Part shown: positions 26,956 to 34,437 of the stretch, piece after piece
How the letters are laid out: each line of letters opens with the position of its first letter
Position numbering within the stretch: position 1 is the first letter of the stretch
DNA from: Kiritimatiellia bacterium
Lineage (GTDB): Bacteria > Verrucomicrobiota > Kiritimatiellia > UBA8416 > YA12-FULL-48-11
Assembly: GCA_028716365.1 (NCBI GenBank)
Contig: JAQUPZ010000015.1
Span: forward strand, 1 to 64,000
Direction of reading: 5' to 3'
DNA: 64,000 bases
The notes under the pieces: model-generated
Databases searched by the model: none
What the model saw: only the letters and a program-made list of their open reading frames with translations
Told to the model about the DNA's origin: nothing
Program-made: the position numbers and the translations under genes

Positions 26956-27030
26956 CGATTTCAGCGCTCTTGTCCCAGTTAATTGAAGAAACTTTAGCAC
27001 AGGTATGATGAACGACAAGCAGGATTTTAG
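26911..27030 (-). promoter_or_regulatory. Leader repeat copy J (class 2)
   Basis: This is near-identical over about 100 bases to the copy before the large glycosidase-like gene. A perfect hairpin CTGAAA-loop-TTTCAG lies at 26947-26964. The downstream tail AAGCAATTTCTTATCAAC is shared with class-1 leaders, but the ATG position is changed (CAGAATTGC instead of CATGAACTG). Confidence 0.6.
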
Positions 27031-27071
27031 TGTTTTTACAAAATGTGGCAGCACCCCGATCCGCCAGCCAG

Positions 27072-28001
27072 CTACGCGAGTCCAAGAAGTCGCGCTGCGT
27101 TGTTGTAGAAGATGTCATCCCGCGTTTTGGCGTCCGCGATGCGTTCCAGCAGTTCAATCGTCTTGACGCCAATACAACCGCCTTTCCAATTAGCGCCTTT
27201 GCCGTCGTGACAGGGACAATCGCTTGCGAAAAGCAGTTTCTTGCGGTGGCGGCGGAGGAAACCTGCGGCGAATTTCTCGTCGCGCGCCAGCGAGTTGTAA
27301 CCGGAACCGGCGGATAGGTCACCGTAGATATTTTCGTAATCGGCGAGCAACCGGTCCAGGAGACCACCGCGCTTCACCTTGCCTTTTGGATAAAGCGAGA
27401 CATTAGGCGGCGGAACGTCGGCGCTGATATGGCTCCACCATGATTGCGCATGGCCTATGAACTTCACGCGCGGAAATTGTTTCAACAGCGGTTCCAGATA
27501 CTGCTCGATGCCCTGGTTGAAACCTTTGGGGCCGTCCTGGAAATGGAACGTACAAGGCCAGCCGTACTCGGAGATGATCTCGAGCATCCGCACGATACGC
27601 GGGTCGTTGAGCGGGATCTGTTGTTTCTGCTCACCGTAGCCACGACAACCGGCAGCAACGTAAGCGCGGATGCGCCGCTCGAAGTCATCACGCCGCAGGT
27701 CCACATGGCAGAATGGGATCACGCGTTGCGGGTATTGCCGATACGCTTCCAGCACCTCATCGGTCGTCAGAAACACACCGCCTGCGATGTCCTCCAACGG
27801 CAGCAACATGGCCTTCTCACAACCAAGTCCTTCGATATGCGCGATCGTGGCCGGCAGGTCACGGCCGGCATGCTTGATATGGAGGTGACAATCAATGATC
27901 CTCCTCGCCTTCGCCGTCGGTTTGATACCGAACCACGCGAATGCAGAGACGGTGCCAGTGGTCTTGAGAAATTCGCGGCGGGTGAACAATAAGTTTTTCA
28001 T
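27072..28001 (-). CDS. Tat-exported amidohydrolase-2-family protein
   Basis: A protein of 309 residues with a twin-arginine signal (FTRREFLKTTGTVSAFAW). The metal motif is intact here: IIDCHLHIKHAG on strand one, FIGHAQSWWSH in the middle and LLFASDCPCHDGKG with the terminal Asp. PF04909 members are hydrolases or non-oxidative decarboxylases, often on aromatic acids or lactones. The downstream dehydrogenase begins about 120 bp later with its own class-2 leader. Upstream lies a class-1 leader whose leader frame is closed at once by a TAG (ATG AAC TGT TAG). The substrate is unknown. Confidence 0.82.
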   Translation of the reverse strand: MKNLLFTRREFLKTTGTVSAFAWFGIKPTAKARRIIDCHLHIKHAGRDLPATIAHIEGLGCEKAMLLPLEDIAGGVFLTTDEVLEAYRQYPQRVIPFCHVDLRRDDFERRIRAYVAAGCRGYGEQKQQIPLNDPRIVRMLEIISEYGWPCTFHFQDGPKGFNQGIEQYLEPLLKQFPRVKFIGHAQSWWSHISADVPPPNVSLYPKGKVKRGGLLDRLLADYENIYGDLSAGSGYNSLARDEKFAAGFLRRHRKKLLFASDCPCHDGKGANWKGGCIGVKTIELLERIADAKTRDDIFYNNAARLLGLA

Positions 28002-28021
28002 GGTCTGGCTCCAGAATGGTT

Positions 28022-28137
28022 GTGTTGATAAGAAATTGTTTTTTCTAACAGTTCATGAATGAATTTCGTATTCTCACTTTTATGGAAGATTCTGTATCAG
28101 AGACACAACAGGTGTCAACGACTAACCGGCTGATATA
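28022..28137 (-). promoter_or_regulatory. Leader repeat copy F (class 1, with promoter)
   Basis: TTGACA at 28113-28118, a 16-base spacer, TACAGA at 28091-28096, then the conserved block. The leader ATG at 28056 is followed by AAC TGT TAG, so no leader peptide beyond three residues. Very close in sequence to copy G, about 1.7 kb away. Confidence 0.7.
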
Positions 28138-28262
28138 AATTGATAATATCTTGCCAGACCTGCAAATTGATTTAAACTGGGTGACATTATGGATGTATGA
28201 ACGACTACCCTTTAAAAAGTTACCGCTCATCCAAGATAGACCATATGAGGAGGCATTAAACC

Positions 28263-28772
28263 ATGTCATCAGACCTGACTGCTGTTGGTTGCAAGCCCTG
28301 GTGGAAAGGGGCTCGTGGTGAATGGTTTGTCGTAGTTCAGATAGTCTTTATGGGACTGGTATTCCTCGGCCCTCGCACGGTGGCCGGCCAACCAGCGTGG
28401 AGATTCCCATTCCCGCAAGTGTGCATGCTCGTGGGTGGAGCGTTGATGGTTATGGGTGGCGTCCTGTTCGTTGCCGGACTTGTCCGCATAGGCCGCCGCT
28501 TAACACCATTACCGTATCCGAAAGACAAGACCGAGTTGATCCAGACGGGTGCCTTTGCGCTGGTTCGCCATCCGATGTACGGAGGTGGACTCATTTTTTG
28601 CCTGGGGTGGGCGCTGTATATCCATGGTTGGCTCACGCTCGGATATGTAGTCGGCCTGTTTGTGTCACTGGATATGAAGGCGCGACGCGAAGAGAAATGG
28701 TTGACAGAGAAGTTTCCAGAGTATGTAGCTTATCGGCAGCGTGTACGCAAATTTATCCCGTTCGTCTATTAA
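28263..28772 (+). CDS. ICMT/PEMT-like membrane methyltransferase
   Basis: A protein of 169 residues with about four membrane segments. GALALVRHPMYGGG-type text (LVRHPMYGGGL) and the C-terminal REEKWLTEKFPEYVAYRQRVRKF are the signature of the isoprenylcysteine carboxyl methyltransferase-like family, which methylates lipid-linked or small substrates using S-adenosylmethionine at the membrane. GAGGAGG lies nine bases before the ATG. It is divergent from the amidohydrolase gene and convergent with the esterase-like gene, so it is not part of the minus-strand regulon. Confidence 0.85.
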   Translation: MSSDLTAVGCKPWWKGARGEWFVVVQIVFMGLVFLGPRTVAGQPAWRFPFPQVCMLVGGALMVMGGVLFVAGLVRIGRRLTPLPYPKDKTELIQTGAFALVRHPMYGGGLIFCLGWALYIHGWLTLGYVVGLFVSLDMKARREEKWLTEKFPEYVAYRQRVRKFIPFVY

Positions 28773-28814
28773 TGGTGTCGGCAGTTTGTATGTGTTATGG
28801 CTGAATGGGATCAG

Positions 28815-29699
28815 TTATTGGAAAACCGATGCAAGGAACGCTTCGGTCTTGCGCAGTGTCTCCTCGTAGAGCGTGCGATCGAACATCAGGTAGCCATGCT
28901 TGCCTCCGTCGTTGACGACCAGTTCGCATTGATTGCCCGCCTTGAGCATCGCATCATGGAATGCCTGTGCACCCTTGAACGGCGTCACTGTGTCGCCCGT
29001 GCCGTGAAAAATGATCGTCGGCGGCGCACCAACCTTGACGCGATGGAGCGGCGAAATCTCCTGCCAGTGCTCACCGATCTTGGCGTTGCCATAGCCTTCT
29101 TTCGACGTATCAATGACGGGAAAATACAACACCATCGCATTTGGCAAGCACGACACAGACGTATCCTCGCCAGCCTCGTCTACGCCGTCGAACAGCGCGG
29201 TACCGGCCGCCAAGTGACCGCCCGCGGAGCCGCCGTTTACTACTATCTTCTGCGGGTTCACGCCAAGTTCCGCCGCGTGGGCACGCACGTAACGCATTGC
29301 GGAACGGCCGTCCTTTACGCAATCGAATACCGTGCTGCCGGAGTCTTGCTGGACGAGCCGGTATTCAATACTGATGCCGACCATACCACGCTCCGCAAAG
29401 TGCGCAGAAAACGGATACTGCCGGCGCGGCGACATGCCCGTCCACCCGCCCCCGTGGATGGTGAGGAAACACGGCCGTTTGTCGCTCGCTTTGTGGCCTG
29501 CCGGCTCAAAGACATTCAAGTGTAATTCGCGCTCACCAACTTTCTTGTAAACAATCCTGCGCGTCGGCTCGATCTTAGCGGCCATTTCATCAATGAAATT
29601 GGATGTTATTGCCTTTGCCGGGCTCGAACTGTCAGCTGCCTGGGCGGCTGACACGAACAACAAACTTGTGATGCTCAACGACAATAGTCTGGTCTTCAT
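28815..29699 (-). CDS. Secreted alpha/beta-hydrolase esterase
   Basis: A protein of 294 residues with a Sec signal ending SAAQAAD. LTIHGGGWTG is the oxyanion-hole HGGG motif, GGSAGGH carries the nucleophile Ser, GTGDTVTPF the Asp and GGKHGY the His, as in the hormone-sensitive-lipase/acetyl-xylan-esterase kind of hydrolase. A role in deacylating polysaccharides fits the neighbours but is inference. The class-1 leader G lies 60 bp upstream. It is monocistronic, bounded on its 3' side by the convergent methyltransferase gene. Confidence 0.87.
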   Translation of the reverse strand: MKTRLLSLSITSLLFVSAAQAADSSSPAKAITSNFIDEMAAKIEPTRRIVYKKVGERELHLNVFEPAGHKASDKRPCFLTIHGGGWTGMSPRRQYPFSAHFAERGMVGISIEYRLVQQDSGSTVFDCVKDGRSAMRYVRAHAAELGVNPQKIVVNGGSAGGHLAAGTALFDGVDEAGEDTSVSCLPNAMVLYFPVIDTSKEGYGNAKIGEHWQEISPLHRVKVGAPPTIIFHGTGDTVTPFKGAQAFHDAMLKAGNQCELVVNDGGKHGYLMFDRTLYEETLRKTEAFLASVFQ

Positions 29700-29759
29700 T
29701 ATGCCTTTCCCATTACTCCAAATATTGCGCTACTCCATCATTTTTTCACTGGTTGGTTA

Positions 29760-29880
29760 GGTTGGTCACAAGAAATTGCTTTTTCTAACAGTTCACGAGT
29801 GAATTTTATATTCCTCACTTTGCTGAAAGATTCTGTATCAGAGACACAACAGGTGTCAACGACTAACCGGCTGATATAAC
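29760..29880 (-). promoter_or_regulatory. Leader repeat copy G (class 1, with promoter)
   Basis: TTGACA at 29854-29859, 16-base spacer, TACAGA at 29832-29837, then the conserved downstream block ending GCAATTTCTTGTGACC. The leader start is GTG rather than ATG, followed by AAC TGT TAG. Confidence 0.7.
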
Positions 29881-30025
29881 GTGTAAGGGTAGTGAACTCT
29901 TTGAAAATGCCAATACGCTTTCTTGAACTGGTGGAAAATATATTCATGCAGGCTGGACAAAGTCTTTCAAGAAGAGGATAATATATACAGGAAGGAGGGG
30001 CAATGAGCAGGAAAGGAGGTATGAT

Positions 30026-30181
30026 ATGCATCCGATAATTACAGTGAAATCATGGGCTCATAACGTTCACATGACGCAAATGCATGACATGATGGAGAAT
30101 GCGATCAGACTGTTTCGTGATGTTTTTTTCTGGGTAGTTGTTGTTCTTTTAACACTGATTGTCATAGGGTTCATGTTTTAA
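30026..30181 (+). CDS. Small single-pass membrane protein (51 residues)
   Basis: An ATG preceded by AAAGGAGG with a six-base spacer opens 51 codons ending in TAA. The first 30 residues are polar with Met/His-rich text (HMTQMHDMMENAIRLF), followed by a strong hydrophobic helix (FFWVVVVLLTLIVIGF). The ribosome-binding site and clean topology argue for a real short gene. No family recognised. It sits alone between two minus-strand genes. Confidence 0.6.
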   Translation: MHPIITVKSWAHNVHMTQMHDMMENAIRLFRDVFFWVVVVLLTLIVIGFMF

Positions 30182-30304
30182 ATAATACGTTGATAAATTT
30201 AGGACTGAATAATATTCTGACAAGTGATTGTGTTAAGGTTTTCCCCTGACATAAGTTGTCGAAGTGTGCCATAGAGGCGTTACTGCACAACTTCAAGTCT
30301 AAGC

Positions 30305-30931
30305 TCAGCAGACCCACGCCAGCCAGCATGTATATTCTCCGGTCTCTGCCTTGACAACGAGGTGTCGTTCCTGAAGGAATATTGTGCAGCCATCGGTAAT
30401 ACACCATTTTTCCAGAACGACTGCATTATCAGAAACTTCAATCTTAATGCCATCAGCATGCTTGATGCCTTGTTTGGCCAGAGACTCAATCAAGGCCCGG
30501 CCCGCGGGATCTTGACCAAGATTGTAACCACCTATGTCTTTCTGCTCCAAATAGGTGTTGAATTCCTCCATATACTTTCCTCTCTTGTTCAAAGCCAGAA
30601 ATACTTCCTGCGGATCAGCGCAGTTCGCCGACACATGTGATTCTGTCGGTCCCATTGGTCCCCATTTCTTACCTATTTTCTTATACCATTGCGACGGGTT
30701 CTGGGGGGAAAGTTGAAGAAGTGTCGCTTCGATTTTTTTTTGTCGTGATACGGGTAAAGGGTCGAGCATCACTCGTTTCGTGGTCTGTGTTGCAGAGGCG
30801 CTTAGCGTGGTTAAGTTGGGCACAATGATCCGTGTGCCGCAGTGGTTACATGTTACCTCCAAACCCGCCCCCCGCTCGTCAATGATAAGGTGGCCCTCAC
30901 ACTTGGGACAAGAGAACTTAATATCACTCAA
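30305..30931 (-). CDS. Zinc-ribbon protein of unknown function
   Basis: A protein of 208 residues, no signal peptide. The N-terminus (CPKC, then CNHCG 20 residues on, ending RIIVPN) is a zinc ribbon of the kind placed at the front of many PVC-group proteins. A linker leads to an uncharacterised C-terminal domain from about 60 onward, with GKYMEEFNTYLEQK and repeats of Ile/Val strands. Function is not recognisable; the ribbon may bind a protein or nucleic acid. It has no leader repeat and lies between a small membrane gene and the hydrolase at 31 kb. Confidence 0.75.
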   Translation of the reverse strand: MSDIKFSCPKCEGHLIIDERGAGLEVTCNHCGTRIIVPNLTTLSASATQTTKRVMLDPLPVSRQKKIEATLLQLSPQNPSQWYKKIGKKWGPMGPTESHVSANCADPQEVFLALNKRGKYMEEFNTYLEQKDIGGYNLGQDPAGRALIESLAKQGIKHADGIKIEVSDNAVVLEKWCITDGCTIFLQERHLVVKAETGEYTCWLAWVC

Positions 30932-31094
30932 TTTTGCCCCTCGCTTTCTTACCGAACTTCTGGATAAGTAACAATTCCCTCCATTACACCAGCTATTTTA
31001 AAACCAATTCTCAGTACTGGCAAGAATCAAAATAACGAATATCAGTCATCCTTACAGGATAATCCTTACACAAACCGTATGGAAATCATAAGGG

Positions 31095-32501
31095 CTACTT
31101 CGACTTCAGGCCGACAGTATTCACCGCGATCACCCGATACTGATACGTTTTGCCCACTTCCGCCCTGGTGTCCGTGAAACGCATCTGGACCAAAGGTTGC
31201 GTGGGAGTGTCACTGTAGGAGAGTTTTTGGAAGACCGGACGACCAAAAGGGTTCTTCCCCTGTTCAGGCACATTGGCAAGGAACTGCCCATCGCGTTCGA
31301 TGATGAAGCTTGCGAGCCCGCTCTCGAGATCCGCCTCGGCTTCCCAAGTCAGTTCGTTCCCCTTGATGCGAATGTTGGTGGGAGCCGGCGGAGGAGTGGT
31401 ATCAGTCACGGCGGTATCTTTGACATACTGCGTCCACACTTTAGCGATGGCTTTGTTGAGCAGCCATATGGACTTATCCACCGCACCTTCAAACTTCGCG
31501 ACAGGCACGGGAGCAACGACATTCGGATCAACGGCAGCCAGGGGGGCAATCCAAGTATCCTTGCTCGATATGGACTTCAAGGGATCGCCGCTTTTGTCGG
31601 GCAAACGCGTGGACAGGCAGGCATCAAGCCAGGGTATCGCCAGATAGCGTTGATTGCCGCATTCGTGACTGGTCAAGGGATCGACGGCCACGCATACGAG
31701 TCCGCCTTTGGCCCGAAGTGCCTGAAAAAAGGTCTCAACGCCACTCCAGACTCCAGAGAATCGGCCGTCTTTGACGGTGACGCCTTCCTTGGTTCCAAGA
31801 TTGCACATCACCGGCACCTGACATGCGGTCTCCGGGATGGAATAGGGCTTGGGTTTTCCTTCCACAACTTTGAGCGTCGGTACACCTGAGCGTAACCATG
31901 CCGCAGCCACACGTTCCGGATGAAGCAGAACCATCCCGCCTCCCCAATATCCACCACCACTATGTCCCCAGATGGCCCACGGCACCGTGGCCAACTCGGG
32001 GTGGTTGGATTTTGTGCCCAACTCGGCCAGGGACTTTTGAAAGGACGTATCGGAACCATTGCGAGGATCACACCACAACAGGCCATTGGATTTGTCCGGC
32101 TGCTCATAACATGGCCCCATCAAGGCGCAGTCGTGTTTCCTGGCGAGAGCCTGCCAGTGAAGGTCAAAAGCGGCGGTTTGTCCCGATTTGCATGACCCCA
32201 CGCCACAACCGTGCAGATGGATGACGATACCACGCAGTGTTTTGAGTCCCGGTGGAATCCAGACCGTGTAGCTTACCGGATACACGAGCTCGCCCGGTTT
32301 CAATGAGGCATCGTACCGTACCCGATAGTAGGGCGGATCAGCGGGCAGGGGGTTCTCATAAGGCGAGGTTTGGGCAGACAGAGAACCGGCAAAGATAAGG
32401 AAGAACAGGGCAAAGTAATACATGGGCCAGGAATGGCAGAGTCGTGTGTTCCGCGGATTATGAGAAATTGCTTTTCCTGATAGTTCACAAACGAACGACA
32501 T
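31095..32501 (-). CDS. Secreted alpha/beta hydrolase with C-terminal fibronectin-III-like domain
   Basis: A protein of 468 residues. AAGG lies eight bases before the ATG at 32501, and the first residues (MSFVCELSGKAISHN) come from a leader repeat; the signal peptide core starts at an internal Met (MYYFALFFLIFAGSLSA). The hydrolase domain has IVIHLHGCGVG (oxyanion loop), IWGHSGGGYWGGG (nucleophile Ser) and TSHECGNQRY with a candidate His. From about residue 365 a beta-sandwich begins (PPPAPTNIRIKGNELTWEAE). It may be a polysaccharide esterase or peptidase-like enzyme. The FAD oxidoreductase gene ends 12 bp upstream, so the two are probably co-transcribed. Confidence 0.8.
   Translation of the reverse strand: MSFVCELSGKAISHNPRNTRLCHSWPMYYFALFFLIFAGSLSAQTSPYENPLPADPPYYRVRYDASLKPGELVYPVSYTVWIPPGLKTLRGIVIHLHGCGVGSCKSGQTAAFDLHWQALARKHDCALMGPCYEQPDKSNGLLWCDPRNGSDTSFQKSLAELGTKSNHPELATVPWAIWGHSGGGYWGGGMVLLHPERVAAAWLRSGVPTLKVVEGKPKPYSIPETACQVPVMCNLGTKEGVTVKDGRFSGVWSGVETFFQALRAKGGLVCVAVDPLTSHECGNQRYLAIPWLDACLSTRLPDKSGDPLKSISSKDTWIAPLAAVDPNVVAPVPVAKFEGAVDKSIWLLNKAIAKVWTQYVKDTAVTDTTPPPAPTNIRIKGNELTWEAEADLESGLASFIIERDGQFLANVPEQGKNPFGRPVFQKLSYSDTPTQPLVQMRFTDTRAEVGKTYQYRVIAVNTVGLKSK
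32456..32500 (-). promoter_or_regulatory. Leader repeat copy H (shortest)
   Basis: Only the start region (GTGAACTATCAGGAAAAGCAATTTCTCAT) of the leader is present, within the first codons of the hydrolase gene and 12 bp after the upstream stop. The promoter half is missing, as in the other operon-internal copies. Confidence 0.5.
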
Positions 32502-32513
32502 GTTATTACCTTA

Positions 32514-33887
32514 TTAAATGATGTCCTTGATATGTAACGGTATGCCTTTGGCTTTAAGTGCCTTCTGTACGTCGGCAGTCTCAAGTGCGTCGGGACTTGT
32601 TTTGTTCTTTACGGCAAGTGCGGCCGCCAGTCCCGCCACCTGACCCGTGAACGCCGCGGCAGGGATAACACGCATTACTTCCCACGCATCGCGATCATTC
32701 GATATACAACGTCCCGCAACGATGAGATTCTTTGTTTTTTTAGGCAGTAGTGACGGATAAGGAACCTCCCAGACATAACCTTTTTTGCGCCAGTCAGCTA
32801 CCATACCCACGGAATCATCTATGTGCTTGCTGTGGTCATGATCGCGTATAACAGTGAGTCCGTCTATGCGGCGTGTTGTGCGCATTTGATGCATTGCTGC
32901 AAGCGTCATCGGGAAGTATTCTTTTCGTTTCTCTGCTCCCTCCTTCGCATAACATTCTTTCAATTCGTTAATCAGAAGTTGTCGGGATTGTATGATATAT
33001 TCGCTTACGTCCCTGCCATTGGTGCCGCGATATTTTTTACTACGCTCTGGTGCGCCACGTCCCGTATTGTCACCGCCGATGGTGATGACCGGAAGCCGTT
33101 CCGCTGCACTTCCCTGCATGGAGGTCTTTTTTGCTGCCCTTCGCGAATTCATGATTACCCACATTGAAAGCTTGTTATCGGTTTCCACACATGGTGCACC
33201 TGCGCGGAAGGCAACATCTGCTTCGCCCGTCGCATCCACAACGCAGGATGCGTAGAGTGCGCTGCGACCACTTTTATTTTCCACTTCGAGGCCGGTTACC
33301 TGACCGCCGTCGACAATTGTCGAACAGACGACCGTGTCGAACCAGATGTCAACACCTTCTGCAACCAGAAATTCGTCAAGTGCGAGTATGAACGATGCGG
33401 GTGAGAACTCGACTCGGAAACGCGGCGAGGCAGGACCTTTCTTTCCTTTCTCCCATCCCTGGGGAATATCACCGGGACCGTACTTAAGGCTCAAACGCAA
33501 AAGCTCTTCTGACAATCCGTAGGTGACTTGTGTACCACGCCCGTCGCAAAGCGGAAGATAGATATATATAAGTCCTGTCGTGGCAAGTCCACCGGTGAAA
33601 ACAGTCTTTTCAATGAGTGCTGTTTTCATGCCTGCACGTTGTGCTTCCACGGCCGCCGCCACGCCGGCGATCCCGCCACCGGCTACCAGTATATCATATT
33701 TGCCACCAGGCCCCATTACCGGCTTCTTTTTTCCATCCGATGTGGTGTTTTCGGCAAAAGCACCCGTCACAGGCAGTGTAAACAAGCCTGCCGTTATTTT
33801 TAAAGCATTGGAGAGAAAATTTCTGCGTGAATGTTTGTTTAATCCACAAGAAATTCCCTTTTTGGATACCTTGCTGATAGATTTCAT
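32514..33887 (-). CDS. Tat-exported FAD-dependent oxidoreductase
   Basis: A protein of 457 residues. GAAAGG lies seven bases before the ATG at 33887. SRRNFLSNALKITAGLF is a twin-arginine signal. FAD binding is shown by ILVAGGGIAGVAAAVEAQRAG (GxGxxG fold), EKTVFTGGLATTG and the C-terminal NLIVAGRCISNDRDAWEVMRVI, as in the FAD-dependent oxidoreductase family PF12831. Tat export suits a cofactor-loaded enzyme. The first 15 residues (KVSKKGISCGLN) resemble a decayed leader repeat. The reaction is unknown; many such proteins in PVC bacteria accompany sulfatases and glycosidases. Confidence 0.83.
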   Translation of the reverse strand: MKSISKVSKKGISCGLNKHSRRNFLSNALKITAGLFTLPVTGAFAENTTSDGKKKPVMGPGGKYDILVAGGGIAGVAAAVEAQRAGMKTALIEKTVFTGGLATTGLIYIYLPLCDGRGTQVTYGLSEELLRLSLKYGPGDIPQGWEKGKKGPASPRFRVEFSPASFILALDEFLVAEGVDIWFDTVVCSTIVDGGQVTGLEVENKSGRSALYASCVVDATGEADVAFRAGAPCVETDNKLSMWVIMNSRRAAKKTSMQGSAAERLPVITIGGDNTGRGAPERSKKYRGTNGRDVSEYIIQSRQLLINELKECYAKEGAEKRKEYFPMTLAAMHQMRTTRRIDGLTVIRDHDHSKHIDDSVGMVADWRKKGYVWEVPYPSLLPKKTKNLIVAGRCISNDRDAWEVMRVIPAAAFTGQVAGLAAALAVKNKTSPDALETADVQKALKAKGIPLHIKDII

Positions 33888-34050
33888 TTTATGACCTTTC
33901 AAAAGTAGCCTCAAACCCTGCCCGCCATGACTCCCGGCAGGCGGGAGAGATTACCAGATAAGAGATATTGTCCTGTTCCTCATAAGCTTATGAATATTTT
34001 CGGCTTGTCTGTCAAAATGGATTGGGCGTAATCATTCTCCCATCTATTTT

Positions 34051-34395
34051 TCATTTCTTAGATGTAAGTCCGATGTCCGGCATGGTCACCGTTATGATTT
34101 CATATATGTTCGCTGCGACAGCGGAAACAAAGAACATCATCAGCGAGACAAGGATCACGACACCGGCTTTTGTGTCCATTATGTGTAATAATCTTATCGC
34201 CTTGATGGCCAGGGGCATGGTGAAGAATCCGATTGCCGTGGCCAGGATCAGGGCAAACAGAATCCGTACCTTGTTTGCCCTGGCACCGCTGAGTACGCCG
34301 AAGACGAAAATGGCTATTGCCAGTACAAGTGCAGCGATGGATGCAGTGGTATTCAATTCCGGCCAGAAAAAATACAATACGTTCTCTGATTGCAT
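34051..34395 (-). CDS. Small integral membrane protein
   Basis: A protein of 114 residues with three membrane segments (about 18 to 38, 45 to 65, 80 to 102). AAAGGAG lies five bases before the ATG at 34395, so that start is preferred over one seven codons upstream. No family recognised; no conserved polar active-site pattern is visible. It lies 40 bp after the Gfo/Idh gene and may be in the same transcript. Confidence 0.65.
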   Translation of the reverse strand: MQSENVLYFFWPELNTTASIAALVLAIAIFVFGVLSGARANKVRILFALILATAIGFFTMPLAIKAIRLLHIMDTKAGVVILVSLMMFFVSAVAANIYEIITVTMPDIGLTSKK

Positions 34396-34437
34396 GCTAA
34401 CTCCTTTTGCAGACAAAGCCTGTTGACTTATATGACG

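Noticed and set aside
28045..30031. Two minus-strand frames of 74 and 97 codons around 28.1 and 29.8 kb with similar C-terminal halves
   Set aside because: The shared text is the leader repeat read in one frame, not a protein family.
3370..32501. The repeated leaders as attC sites of an integron cassette array
   Set aside because: The copies lack the paired R-prime/R-double-prime core sites and overall inverted symmetry, lie at gene 5' ends with start codons inside, and no integrase is present; a promoter-leader explains them better.
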